Source: Nostoc linckia NIES-25 (GTDB taxonomy: Bacteria; Cyanobacteriota; Cyanobacteriia; Cyanobacteriales; Nostocaceae). Taken from it: a DNA stretch of 64,000 bases. Of the stretch, positions 46,001-54,843 are shown in pieces; position 1 is the stretch's first letter; every line of letters starts with the position of its first letter. The DNA lies in assembly GCF_002368035.1 (NCBI RefSeq), contig NZ_AP018222.1:62001-126000 (forward strand), in the 5' to 3' direction. Below the pieces are notes generated by a model that saw only the letters and a program-made list of their open reading frames with translations, ran no database searches and was not told the DNA's origin. The translations under genes and the position numbers were made by a program.

Positions 46001-46297
46001 TCAAGTATCTCCTTTAATTAAATACATAAATTTATCTAGAGTTTGTGTCAGATCGTTGAGTTTTTGCAGAGAATTTTGCTGAGATTCGGCGAGAGTTTGT
46101 ACCGCGTCACACAAAGCAACAATTTGATAGCCTTGTTGCTGCACCTGCTGTCCTTGTGCTTCGAGTTGCGTGCTGACAGTCTCCAATCTTTCCGCAAGGC
46201 GTTCGATTGTTTCAGTCGTAGAAAGTACTGCTTCTCCAATTTGTTCCACAATAGATTCCAAACGATTTATTTTTACTTCGACTCTTGTTGCAATCAT
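46001..46297 (-). CDS. Small coiled-coil protein, 98 aa
   Basis: A short protein almost entirely made of heptad-like helix, with repeating leucine, valine and glutamine positions (TETIERLAERLETVSTQLEA). No catalytic motif is visible. It may dimerise and act as an adaptor. It is not recognised beyond that. No operon partner is near: the next gene on this strand is 560 bp away. Confidence 0.6.
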   Translation of the reverse strand: MIATRVEVKINRLESIVEQIGEAVLSTTETIERLAERLETVSTQLEAQGQQVQQQGYQIVALCDAVQTLAESQQNSLQKLNDLTQTLDKFMYLIKGDT

Positions 46298-46859
46298 TTG
46301 TTTACCATCCTAATTTTGAGAGAGCATATTAGTAAAATTCCTAGTTTCAATTGAAATAATTAATTTCAGTATAAACATTAGATAAGGCTATTATTCCGAC
46401 ACTATGTCTGATTTTGTTGTTTGATGCATCTATCTAATGTTGTGTTTAAGTGCTTATATGATAATCCGCTTTGATTTTTGAATTTATCTATTTAAGTAGG
46501 CAATGGTAGGTAGGAATAAGGAATCAGGTTTTAGAGTTGGAGGCGAGTTTATTTCTTTTATTTATGCCGATCGCCATCGCTTGTAAAATCCGATTAGTCT
46601 AAATTTTCCTGATTCAAAAAGCGATTTACTTCGAGAACAACTGCGTATTTACCAATAGGACTTACGCAATATGTGACTGAAAAACTTATTCAAGCGTTGC
46701 GGTAATTCATGAATTACCGCTACTTTCGTTATCTTTTGCGTAAGTCCTGACCAATAAACTTTAATTAGTTCTACTACTTCCAGGAACAGATGGTGGGGAT
46801 ACACACTTAGCTATGCATCCCTAACAATGACTGTATTTTATTGAACTAAAATACTTGAT
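46298..46859. other. Spacer with element B copy
   Basis: The spacer between the coiled-coil and HupE-like genes contains the element B copy at 46657-46748. No other feature is recognised. Confidence 0.7.
46657..46748. mobile_element. Element B copy 2 (92 bp)
   Basis: Same length as the copy at 23952 and its near-exact reverse complement, with ends AGGACTTACGC and GCGTAAGTCCT and the GCGGTAATTCATGAATTACC core. Only a few bases near the middle differ. Confidence 0.88.
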
Positions 46860-47534
46860 TTAGATAATCGAATTGCTCAAAAACACAATAGCGATCGCAC
46901 ACAAACAAAAGCCAACAATACTAATTTTGCGGGGTACAATTCGGTTGATTTCGCCCATACCCATCGCAATACCAATTTCTCTAATACTCATGGTAACTGC
47001 AAACTGGGTTAAGGTTATACCTAGTATGTACGCAACCAAAGGTATTGTTCCTGTACCAGTAATCGATTGTCCGTGAATGTAACCCTGAAATAAACCAACA
47101 CTAATACTTCCCACAGCAAGTAACATAAAGTTTACATGATTTGCGTTGATTAGCATTGTGCCTAAAAAAATAGTAGAAATACTTGTGAATATTTCTATCT
47201 CCGGTATATTTATCTCAAATAAATGAATTATAGTCCCCAAAATTACTGCTAATACAAAATATCCAACTATCAAAGCGCTACGAATAAATATAGCCGACAG
47301 TAAACCAATAGCAATAATAGCAACTAAACATTTTGAGTTCATGACTGGATCTGCTATTCCCCAGATAAAGCCTTCCCAGAAATTAGAGATGGCGCGAATA
47401 GCAGGCGTTCCACTCCACGAACTCAGCAAGCTTATTAATATGAGAGCTGCGATCGCTGCAATATGGCGATCGACTTCCTTCAAGGTATAAAATTCCGGTG
47501 TAGCACGGAATTCTGATAATTTAGTTTTGAACAT
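46860..47534 (-). CDS. HupE/UreJ-like membrane protein with degenerate first metal motif
   Basis: A 224-residue protein with about six membrane helices, resembling HupE/UreJ nickel-related permeases. The family has HPxxGxDH in helix 1; here the place reads GIADPVMNSK, so the histidines are gone. The second motif region GLFQGYIHGQSITG keeps one histidine. It may have lost metal transport or act on something else. The ATG at 47534 is preferred over an upstream TTG. There is no hydrogenase or urease gene nearby. Confidence 0.6.
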   Translation of the reverse strand: MFKTKLSEFRATPEFYTLKEVDRHIAAIAALILISLLSSWSGTPAIRAISNFWEGFIWGIADPVMNSKCLVAIIAIGLLSAIFIRSALIVGYFVLAVILGTIIHLFEINIPEIEIFTSISTIFLGTMLINANHVNFMLLAVGSISVGLFQGYIHGQSITGTGTIPLVAYILGITLTQFAVTMSIREIGIAMGMGEINRIVPRKISIVGFCLCAIAIVFLSNSII

Positions 47535-47731
47535 AGCTATATGCAAAATTAGGTTTTTCGGTAATTTATACTACCCACCTACTTTGAAAAACTAACGTGA
47601 TAATAACGATAAATCATCTTAACTTTATAAAGTTATGTAAAGTTTCAGTAGCGATCGCAGTATGCGAGTATTTAGTGTATTAATAATTACTATGTATTGA
47701 GATTTTTGTATCAAGTTTAAAGTGAAACAGT

Positions 47732-48561
47732 ATGAAGGGTGCGACTAAAGAACCTCAAGAAAACGCAGTGTCAAATTTGGATGCTGTAAAAATTAAATGG
47801 TTTCGCCACCATAGACTTCTTGCAGAAGTAGGGAAAAGGGGAAAGGGAAAGGGGGAAAGGTTTGGTATTTTCCTTTCCCCTTTAACCTTTTACCTTTTCC
47901 CACCTCTTGCAAAAAACACTTTTGCAAGAGGTCTCATCTCTCTATATGGGGAACGCAAAACTTACGCGATTTTCCTTGGCGACAGACTTGCGACTCTTAT
48001 GCAATTCTCGTTGCAGAATATCTGCTACAAAAAACAGATGCTGCTACGGTTGTTCCTATTTACAATACATTTCTCTTGAAATATCCAACGCTTGAGCAAC
48101 TAGTAAAAGCAAGCATTAATGAATTGAGGGAAATGCTTGAGCCTTTAGGCCTTTTCTTCCGTGCTGAAAGATTACAAAAGTGCGCTGGCATCATTTTAGA
48201 ACAGTATGGAGGAAAAATCCCCGATTCAGAAAAGCAGTTGCTTGAATTACCTGGAATTGGTAAATATACAGCTCGTGCTATCTGTTCTCAAGCCTTCAGT
48301 CAACCGCTAGCCATACTCGATACTAACGTAGCTCGCATTCTCGAACGTTTCTTTGGTTTGCAAGGAGAAAGAGTAAAATCGCGCTGTAAGATTCTCTGGA
48401 ATGCAGCAGAAATAATTGCTCCTAATAAGGAAGTTGGTAAATGGAATCTAACCTTGCTAGATTTTGGAGCGATGGTTTGCAAGGCACAAAATCCTCTTTG
48501 TAATGATTGCCCTCTTTCAGCAAAGTGCAATTATGCTCAGACACAAAGTAACTCAAAGTAA
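47732..48561 (+). pseudogene. Thymine/mismatch DNA glycosylase-like gene split by element C
   Basis: Codons 47732-47812 (MKGATKEP to WFRHH) and 47938-48561 (LSIWGTQNLRDFPWRQ to the stop) are parts of one gene, separated by a 122-bp element and a second CAT. Deleting 125 bp restores one frame of 234 residues. The protein is an HhH-GPD glycosylase with LPGIGKYTARAI, the catalytic aspartate in LDTNVARI, and an iron-sulphur motif C-x6-C-x2-C-x5-C in CKAQNPLCNDCPLSAKC. A tyrosine replaces the lysine of endonuclease III, as in the archaeal T/G mismatch glycosylase Mig. The 3' part lacks a start codon, so it is probably inactive. Confidence 0.85.
47813..47934. mobile_element. Element C copy 2 (122 bp) inside the glycosylase gene
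   Basis: It starts AGACTTCTTGCAGAAG and ends TTTTGCAAGAGGTCT. CAT lies on both sides (47810-47812 and 47935-47937), a 3-bp target duplication. Inside are GGGAAAAGG and CCTTTTCCC arms. Confidence 0.9.
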
Positions 48562-48613
48562 AAAAATTATATTTTTTTTAACTCACTCCATCAAGCATAT
48601 AAAAAAAGTTTTT

Positions 48614-49429
48614 CTAGATTTTTCTGACCATGTTATCAACTACATTTTGAATGATTTGGGCATCTGTTTCACTTAAACTTTCCAACTCAATTCTGTTGCT
48701 TTCTTGTGGATTACTAGAATTAGTAGTATATATCCGACGGCTCAAACCTACAGGACTATTTTCATAAAAAGTTGTGTAAAATACACATGCTGCGACATAG
48801 GAACCAATAGGACTAGGATGACTTTTATCGGAAGTATAAAGGTTTAATTTCGGATTTGCTTCTTGAAGTTTTTGCCAAACAATTCCCACAGGTGCAACTT
48901 TAGCATTGAGTTGTTCAGCAATGTTCGTGTAGGAATCAGTCAATATTTGTTGGGTTTCTGGTTGATTTTCCCTTGCCCAAGTTAGGTAAAATACAGTTTG
49001 AGAATTAACTCGCTTAATCTCAGCATCAAACAAACTGGCATACTTATACATTTCTTGGGGATTAGTAATCGGTAAAGTACTCTGTTCTTGGAGTACTACA
49101 TAATCCCAATTTTTTGCTTTTAAAAGCCTGAGTGCTTCACCACGTTTCCAGTGATTTTTAAGCCTAGCTCCTCCTACCACAACCATTTCACTTTCGAGAG
49201 TTCTGGTTTCTTTTGCCGATTTAGCCAACTGTTGCGTTAACCAAGGTAGGTCATTGAAATAGGTATAGCTATTACCAATAAATAAAACTCTTATTGAATC
49301 TTGTTCGGCGACTTGCAGGGGAGTTTTTTCAACCTGCCTGCCGAACATTTTAAATAAGGCAATCATCAAAAATAGAAATAAACATACATATAGCAGTCCT
49401 AAACGAGAAAATGAAATCTTGTTAACCAC
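48614..49429 (-). CDS. SGNH/GDSL-like hydrolase with N-terminal anchor
   Basis: A 271-residue protein with one N-terminal hydrophobic segment (LLYVCLFLFLMIALF), probably a membrane-anchored periplasmic enzyme. SGNH signatures are FIGNSYTYFND with the serine, NWDYVVLQEQS, and DKSHPSPIGSYVAA with the aspartate and histidine. Such enzymes remove ester-linked acyl groups from sugars or lipids. The frame starts at a GTG; no ATG with a ribosome site is clear. It stands just before the ABC exporter gene, same strand, 64 bp apart, so co-expression is possible. Confidence 0.72.
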   Translation of the reverse strand: MVNKISFSRLGLLYVCLFLFLMIALFKMFGRQVEKTPLQVAEQDSIRVLFIGNSYTYFNDLPWLTQQLAKSAKETRTLESEMVVVGGARLKNHWKRGEALRLLKAKNWDYVVLQEQSTLPITNPQEMYKYASLFDAEIKRVNSQTVFYLTWARENQPETQQILTDSYTNIAEQLNAKVAPVGIVWQKLQEANPKLNLYTSDKSHPSPIGSYVAACVFYTTFYENSPVGLSRRIYTTNSSNPQESNRIELESLSETDAQIIQNVVDNMVRKI

Positions 49430-49493
49430 GCTGTTTATTGTTAATTCTTAACACTCAACCGCCGCTAATTGATTCTGAATTCTGAATTATTCT

Positions 49494-51245
49494 TTAATGC
49501 AATAATTCCTCAACTTGATGCTGGCTCCACAAACTTCTGTAAAGTCCCTGTTGTTGTACCAGTTCTAAGTGATTTCCCACCTGCACAATTTTTCCCTTTT
49601 CCATAACAAAAATTCGGTCAGCAGCAGCAGCAGCAGATAATTGATGGGTAATGAAAATCACCGTTTTTTTCTGAGTACCACCGGAGAGATTTTTGAGAAT
49701 TTGTGTAGCTGTTTGATTATCTACACTGGAGAGGGCATCATCTAAAATTAACACTGGCGCATCGACCAGCATAGCTCTAGCTAAGGCTGTACGTTGGCGC
49801 TGACCGCCAGAAAGAGTAATCCCGCGTTCGCCAACAATGGTTTCGTATTGCTGGGGAAAATTATTAATTTCTCCATCAATTTGAGCCAATTTGGCTACCA
49901 ACTCTACTCTTTCTTGTTCGCTAACTGGGTCACCGTAGCGGATATTATTTTTAATTGTGGTGCTAAAAAGAAAACTATCTTGGGGAACGTAGCCGATCGC
50001 ATTTCGCAAATCTCCCAAGGCTATCTTAGTAATATCGTGCCCATCTAAGAACAATTGTTCTGGTTCAATATCGAGCAAACGCGGCAAAGCATTTGCCAAA
50101 GTAGATTTTCCCGAACCAATTGCCCCAACAATTGCCACGGTTTCCCCCGGAGCAATGGTAAAGTTGATATTTTCTAAAGCGGGAGCAGCAGAACCAGGAT
50201 AAGTGTAGCTGAGATTTTTTGCCGTCACTTCTCCTTTGAGTTCATCAATTGTTAGATGTACCGCATCGGCTGTGTCTTGAATTTTTGGTGTGACGCTGAG
50301 AATAGATTCCAGCCGATCTATACTAACTTCACCCCGTTGGTAGGTGCTAATTGTAAACCCCAAAAGAGTAGTGGGGAACACTAAACGCTCTACATAAATT
50401 AAGAGCGCTAAAAAGTCCCCAACTTCAAGCGTCCCAGAAGACATTCGAGTCGCACCTAGCCAAATAATTACCAGCGAACTGATATTAGCTAGACCGCCAA
50501 TAAAAGTAAAAAGCGTATTGCGGCTTTTTGCCAGTTCCAAATTAGCAGTCAATAGTTGCTGATTTTTCTTGGCAAAAGCTCGACGCTCGTTAGCTTCTTG
50601 GGCATAGATTTTAATTAGAGCAATACCACTGATATCTTCTTGGATGAGTTCGCTGATATCAGAGAGTTGCTCTTGGACTGCTGCTTGTTGTTTGCGTAAG
50701 CGATCGCTAAACAAACTCACGAACAAGAACATAAAAGGGTACACTGCCAAAGAGGCTAGTGTGAGATCCACACTAATGGTAAGCATCGCTGGCAGTGTTA
50801 AAGCGTAGGCAAAAACTGTATTTGCCAAACTCAAGACGGCAAAACCCACCAACCGCCTGATATTGTCCACATCACTAGTAGCCCGACTAATCAAATCACC
50901 AGCAGTATTAGTGGCAAAATAAGACGGTTCGAGCTTCAGTAAGTGTTCAAAAATCCGTTGTTTGAGGTCAAATTCCACTTGACGCCCTACCCCAAATAGC
51001 CAAATGCGCGAAGCCATACGCATCAGCCACATTGCGGAACTGAGCAATACAATAATAACTACGTAATGTAGTATTTGATTCCAGTTGAAGGTTGTTGATA
51101 ATTTGTCAACCCCATCACGAATCAGCCAAGGGATATAAACGCCAAGGGCATTAACAGACAACAGAGCGAGAATGCCTAAAGACGCTTCCCGCCAATGGGG
51201 TCGAAGGTAAGCACCAAGTTTAGCGAGTCTTCGAGATTTTGCCAT
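49494..51245 (-). CDS. ABC exporter, fused membrane and ATPase domains
   Basis: A 583-residue type IV-fold ABC exporter half-transporter. Six membrane helices cover about residues 15-320. The ATPase domain has Walker A GAIGSGKSTLAN, the Q-loop GYVPQD, signature LSGGQRQR, Walker B VLILDDALSS and the switch histidine in FITHQLS. It works as a dimer and moves lipids, drugs or peptides; the cargo is unknown. The ATG at 51245 begins MAKSRRLAKLGAYLRPHWR. Confidence 0.92.
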   Translation of the reverse strand: MAKSRRLAKLGAYLRPHWREASLGILALLSVNALGVYIPWLIRDGVDKLSTTFNWNQILHYVVIIVLLSSAMWLMRMASRIWLFGVGRQVEFDLKQRIFEHLLKLEPSYFATNTAGDLISRATSDVDNIRRLVGFAVLSLANTVFAYALTLPAMLTISVDLTLASLAVYPFMFLFVSLFSDRLRKQQAAVQEQLSDISELIQEDISGIALIKIYAQEANERRAFAKKNQQLLTANLELAKSRNTLFTFIGGLANISSLVIIWLGATRMSSGTLEVGDFLALLIYVERLVFPTTLLGFTISTYQRGEVSIDRLESILSVTPKIQDTADAVHLTIDELKGEVTAKNLSYTYPGSAAPALENINFTIAPGETVAIVGAIGSGKSTLANALPRLLDIEPEQLFLDGHDITKIALGDLRNAIGYVPQDSFLFSTTIKNNIRYGDPVSEQERVELVAKLAQIDGEINNFPQQYETIVGERGITLSGGQRQRTALARAMLVDAPVLILDDALSSVDNQTATQILKNLSGGTQKKTVIFITHQLSAAAAADRIFVMEKGKIVQVGNHLELVQQQGLYRSLWSQHQVEELLH

Positions 51246-51426
51246 TAAAGCAATTTTGCAACTTTATCATCCTAAATTAACCGCTATTCCCAGAAGGCAG
51301 TTGAGGGAATATTGCTTTGCGGCAATCATAGCCTAAACTAATCCAGCCACTAGTACTGCGTTCCCTAAAGGTTAGCAGTACTAGGGAATGGGTTGCGGTC
51401 TTTTTGAGTATTTCTTTTTTACTTTC

Positions 51427-52059
51427 TTACCGCTGAACACGCAAGAACCTGTAAATTTCAGTGAGATAACTTTCCCAAGTTCTCGTTGTCAATTGCAAGG
51501 TTTCTGCATTAGGTACAAAGTCTTCAAGTCGTAAACCGCGTGTCCGAATATCTTGGGGATTTCCTTGCAATAGGTACGGAGGCACTCTCAAATTATAAGA
51601 AAGAATGTTATTCCCCGTCATATCTGAAATGTTTGCTGCGCTGGTTTGTTGTCCCAAAGCTACTAGTGTTTCAGGTGTTGATACAGTAGCTGCTCCTAAA
51701 GGCGCTCTATAAAGAAAATAGGCGACTGCTGGTGTACTTGCCAACAGCAAAATCGTTAGTGCCCAACCCACTAAGTATCCTCCTGGTTTGTCTATCCCGC
51801 CTCCTTTGATTCTCTGAGCGGCAAAAATCATCATTAAGACAGACGCTCCCAGAGGCTTGAGTGGAAAAGACATCATCCTCCACAACGACGCCACAGCTGG
51901 TTCATTGGGGTTAAGAAATGATAGGGCTACGATTATCAACATAACGACTAAGATTAATCGCCCTACAAAAGTTCCAGAAGGATAAAATCGCTGGAACAGA
52001 GAATATACGATAGTGCCAATCAGCAGCCACAGCAGTACCCGGCTTAGCAATAGAAACAT
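51427..52059 (-). CDS. Membrane protein resembling the N-terminus of YdcF-type proteins
   Basis: A 210-residue protein with about four membrane helices in the first 120 residues, then a soluble tail (EDFVPNAETLQLTTRTWES). The N-terminal half (LLLWLLIG, FLNPNEP, WRMMSFPLKPLG) is similar, from memory, to the N-terminal membrane part of cyanobacterial YdcF/DUF218 proteins, but the DUF218 domain is absent. It could be a truncated or specialised relative. A 10-bp inverted repeat CTAGTACTGC lies downstream at 51351-51385. Confidence 0.5.
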   Translation of the reverse strand: MFLLLSRVLLWLLIGTIVYSLFQRFYPSGTFVGRLILVVMLIIVALSFLNPNEPAVASLWRMMSFPLKPLGASVLMMIFAAQRIKGGGIDKPGGYLVGWALTILLLASTPAVAYFLYRAPLGAATVSTPETLVALGQQTSAANISDMTGNNILSYNLRVPPYLLQGNPQDIRTRGLRLEDFVPNAETLQLTTRTWESYLTEIYRFLRVQR

Positions 52060-52630
52060 AGATTAACTCTCAAATTTTCTGGTGCGGTGAGCCAGTGCGG
52101 TGGTGAGGCAGTTTACTTTGATTCGGGTTTTGTGCCACTTTTTTTCCTTGGGCCATTGCCCAGCAAAGTCATAGCTCCCCAAAAGTAACTACCGAAAGGT
52201 TTTCCCGACATCAAGCAGTGGAATGTTGTGCAAACAGTTTATTGGTGGGAAAATGCCCATCCAACGCACTGTCTAACCATAAGCCACTAGCGTCAACTGG
52301 CTAACCCGTAAGAGTTTAGCCTAGAGGTTTCGGGAAATGGATTTATTCTATCGTCAAATTGTAATTACACCATTTGACTTTAAACACCTCAAACCTCACA
52401 CCGAAAGACTACCGTCGTAGTGATTTTAGTGCAATTTTTTGACACTGCGTCTATTATTTATAAATTTCCAGAAGAGTAATGTGGCACCAGTAAAGCGAAC
52501 TACGCTACTGCATAGGCTCTGAGAATTTATCGGGTGTGCCTCGCTACTCTATAGTTATCTATTGAGCTATGGGGAATTTCACGGAATTAGTTAAATTAAT
52601 TCAGTAGTTGCAAACTTAAAAGGAAAAACT
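52060..52630. other. Divergent spacer before galE
   Basis: Carries the promoters of the membrane-protein gene and of galE. A TTGACA at about 52438 could be a -35 box, but the -10 is uncertain. No RNA or repeat is recognised. Confidence 0.5.
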
Positions 52631-53635
52631 ATGTCATCTCAAAAGCCTACCATTTTGGTAACAGGGGGAGCTGGGTATATTGGCTCTCATACAGTGTTTG
52701 CTCTCAAGCAAGCGGGTTATAACGTTGTCATTCTTGATAATTTGGTATACGGTCATCGCGACCTGGTAGAAAAGGTTTTACAAGTAGAGCTGATAGTAGG
52801 GGATACAGGCGATCGCGCTTTGCTCGACCACCTATTCAAAACCCACGATATTGCTGCTGTAATGCACTTTTCTGCCTATGCCTACGTAGGAGAGTCGGTG
52901 ACCGATCCCGCTAAATACTACCGCAATAACGTCCTTGGGACTCTGACTTTGTTGGAGGCCATGTTGACGGCTTCTGTTAAGAAATTTGTATTTTCTTCCA
53001 CGTGTGCTACCTATGGGGTGCCGGAATTCGTGCCGATTCCAGAAACCCATCCCCAAAATCCGATTAATCCTTATGGGGCTACTAAGTTGATGGTAGAGCG
53101 GATTCTCACTGATTTTGATATAGCTTACGATTTCAAATCAGTACGTTTCCGATATTTTAATGCCGCTGGTGCTAATCCCGACGGTTTACTGGGCGAGGAT
53201 CACGAACCAGAAACGCATTTGATTCCCTTGGTATTGCTGACAGCTTTAGGCAAACGAGAGTCGATTTCAATTTTTGGTACTGATTATCCCACCCCTGATG
53301 GAACTTGTATTCGCGATTATATTCATGTGAACGACTTAGCAGATGCTCATATTTTGGGATTGGAATATTTATTAAAAGGTGGCGATAGCGAAGTTTTTAA
53401 TTTGGGTAATGGTAGCGGCTTCTCTGTCAGAGAAACGATCGCAGCAGCCGAGGCGGTGACAGGAGCTAGGATACCAGTCCAAGAGTGCGATCGCCGTCCT
53501 GGCGATCCTCCAATTCTGATTGGTAGCGCCGAAAAAGCCAGAACAATCTTAAACTGGCAACCCCAATATCCATCCATCAAAGATATTGTCGCTCATGCGT
53601 GGCAGTGGCATCAAAAGCGACATCATTCGATTTGA
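52631..53635 (+). CDS. galE: UDP-glucose 4-epimerase
   Basis: A 334-residue short-chain dehydrogenase-family enzyme that interconverts UDP-glucose and UDP-galactose for the cell envelope or glycolipids. The NAD motif is TGGAGYIGSHTVFALKQAGY, the catalytic serine region is FSSTCATYG and the YxxxK pair is in NPYGATKLMVE. Later motifs NAAGANPDG and NLGNGSGFSV fit the family. AAAGGA lies 6-7 nt before the ATG. It is monocistronic and followed by tandem array 2. Confidence 0.92.
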   Translation: MSSQKPTILVTGGAGYIGSHTVFALKQAGYNVVILDNLVYGHRDLVEKVLQVELIVGDTGDRALLDHLFKTHDIAAVMHFSAYAYVGESVTDPAKYYRNNVLGTLTLLEAMLTASVKKFVFSSTCATYGVPEFVPIPETHPQNPINPYGATKLMVERILTDFDIAYDFKSVRFRYFNAAGANPDGLLGEDHEPETHLIPLVLLTALGKRESISIFGTDYPTPDGTCIRDYIHVNDLADAHILGLEYLLKGGDSEVFNLGNGSGFSVRETIAAAEAVTGARIPVQECDRRPGDPPILIGSAEKARTILNWQPQYPSIKDIVAHAWQWHQKRHHSI

Positions 53636-54039
53636 CGGTAAGCTACGCTAACGCACTTTGGGGAAACTTGAAGTGCGTTAGCGCCATTTTGAAGAATTTG
53701 GTGCGTTACACTGCCCTTGCAAGAGCTTTTGTCTGTCCTGTAAGACTTTTTGCCTTGACGTTTGAGTATATCGCGCAGCCTGTAAGACTTTCTGCCTTCC
53801 CTGTAAGACTTTCTGCCTTGACGTTTGAGTATATCGCGCAGCCTGCAAGAGCTTCCGTCATCCCTGTAAGACTTTCTGCCTTCCCTGTAAGACTTTCTGC
53901 CTTGACGTTTGAGTATATCGCGCAGCCTGCAAGAGCTTCCACCTTCCCTGTAAAAGCTTCTGCCTCGACTCGATGGCAAACAACCTCCTGCCCCCTGCCT
54001 CCTGCCCCCTGCCCCCTGCCGCCCCCTGCCTCCCCGCTC
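53636..54039. other. Spacer with tandem array 2
   Basis: After a GTGCGTTAGCGC-type repeat (53640-53710) the spacer is filled by tandem array 2 and then by CCCCCTGCC/TCCTGCC repeats up to 54035. Long open frames on both strands come from the repeat periods. Confidence 0.75.
53715..53968. repeat. Tandem array 2, 63-bp composite unit, inverted
   Basis: The word TGTAAGACTTTCTG recurs at 21- and 42-bp steps. Its reverse complement is the CAGAAAGTCTTACA of array 1 at 24379-24635. The longer step contains GAGTATATCGCGCAG, against CTGCGCGTAATACTG in array 1, so the two arrays have drifted or converted independently. Confidence 0.88.
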
Positions 54040-54843
54040 CTACTCCCCACTCCCTCCTCTCATCCCTCGCAGTGCAACAAATAGGATGGCAATAAATCCG
54101 AGGATTGGTACAGCGATCGCCCAAAATGGTAAACTTTGATTCTCACCTTGGGCTACATCACCATTGACATTTCGTAGATTTTGTGAACTATTAGATCCAG
54201 CAGCCACGGTAACTTCAAATTTGAACTCAAAAGGTTTGAATCTCCCCCCTGAGGCTGGTTTACCATTCAGTTCCAACTGATAAAGGCCTGGCTTGGGAAA
54301 GACAATTTCTGCACCTGGGATGCCTTGATAGCGCTCAGCTGCCACAGCTTTTAGGGTTGGTTCTAAAAGTGCTGGCTCTCCGGCTGCATAGGGTTCGGCA
54401 TAAACAGCCAACTGACAATTACACTGGGCTAAGGGAATTACCTTTCCACCTCTGCGGGTAAGGGCAAACCAGGCTTGGCTTGGTTCTCCAGCACGAGGAT
54501 TATCATTTGGTTCGAGGTGAAGGGTGCCACCGACATCTCCAGCTACTTCTACCTTATGAGCAGCAGCAGGGTAAACATTAGTTATTGGTATAGCTAGGCA
54601 ACTCAGGAATAATAGACTTCTTGCAGAAGTCGGGAAAAGGGGAAGGGGAAAGGGGGAAAGGTTTGCTATTTTCCCTTTCCCCTTTAACCTTTTCCCTTTT
54701 CCCACCTCTTGCAAAAAGCACTTTTGCAAGAGGCCTAATAAATACTCGATGGTTCCTTTGTTGAGGTAACCCCTCTGTTTTGAACTCGTTGGGATGGAGG
54801 TAGAAAATAAGAATGATTTACCGCGACTTGGTTGGGGGAACAT
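54040..54843 (-). CDS. Exported protein paired with the SafE fusion, signal region disrupted by element C
   Basis: A 267-residue protein that starts inside the end of the upstream SafE gene (26-bp overlap). Its mature part begins near HKVEVAGDVGGTLHLEPN, contains the cysteine pair CNC in LAQCNCQLAVYAEP, and ends with a membrane anchor (PFWAIAVPILGFIAILFVAL). The signal sequence LLFLSCLAIPITNVYPAAA is interrupted in its n-region by element C (54614-54736): 42 codons are added in frame. It probably binds a metal or redox partner in the periplasm together with the SafE-like protein; function is inferred from the neighbour. Confidence 0.7.
   Translation of the reverse strand: MFPQPSRGKSFLFSTSIPTSSKQRGYLNKGTIEYLLGLLQKCFLQEVGKGKRLKGKGKIANLSPFPLPLFPTSARSLLFLSCLAIPITNVYPAAAHKVEVAGDVGGTLHLEPNDNPRAGEPSQAWFALTRRGGKVIPLAQCNCQLAVYAEPYAAGEPALLEPTLKAVAAERYQGIPGAEIVFPKPGLYQLELNGKPASGGRFKPFEFKFEVTVAAGSNSSQNLRNVNGDVAQGENQSLPFWAIAVPILGFIAILFVALRGMRGGSGE
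54614..54736. mobile_element. Element C copy 3 (123 bp) inside the exported-protein gene
   Basis: Starts AGACTTCTTGCAGAAG and ends TTTGCAAGAGGCCT. AAT on both sides (54611-54613, 54737-54739) is a 3-bp target duplication. Insert plus duplication is 126 bp, so the frame is kept. Confidence 0.88.

Noticed and set aside
53599..54124. Several open frames over array 2 on both strands
   Set aside because: All follow the repeat period, overlap one another and have no start context.
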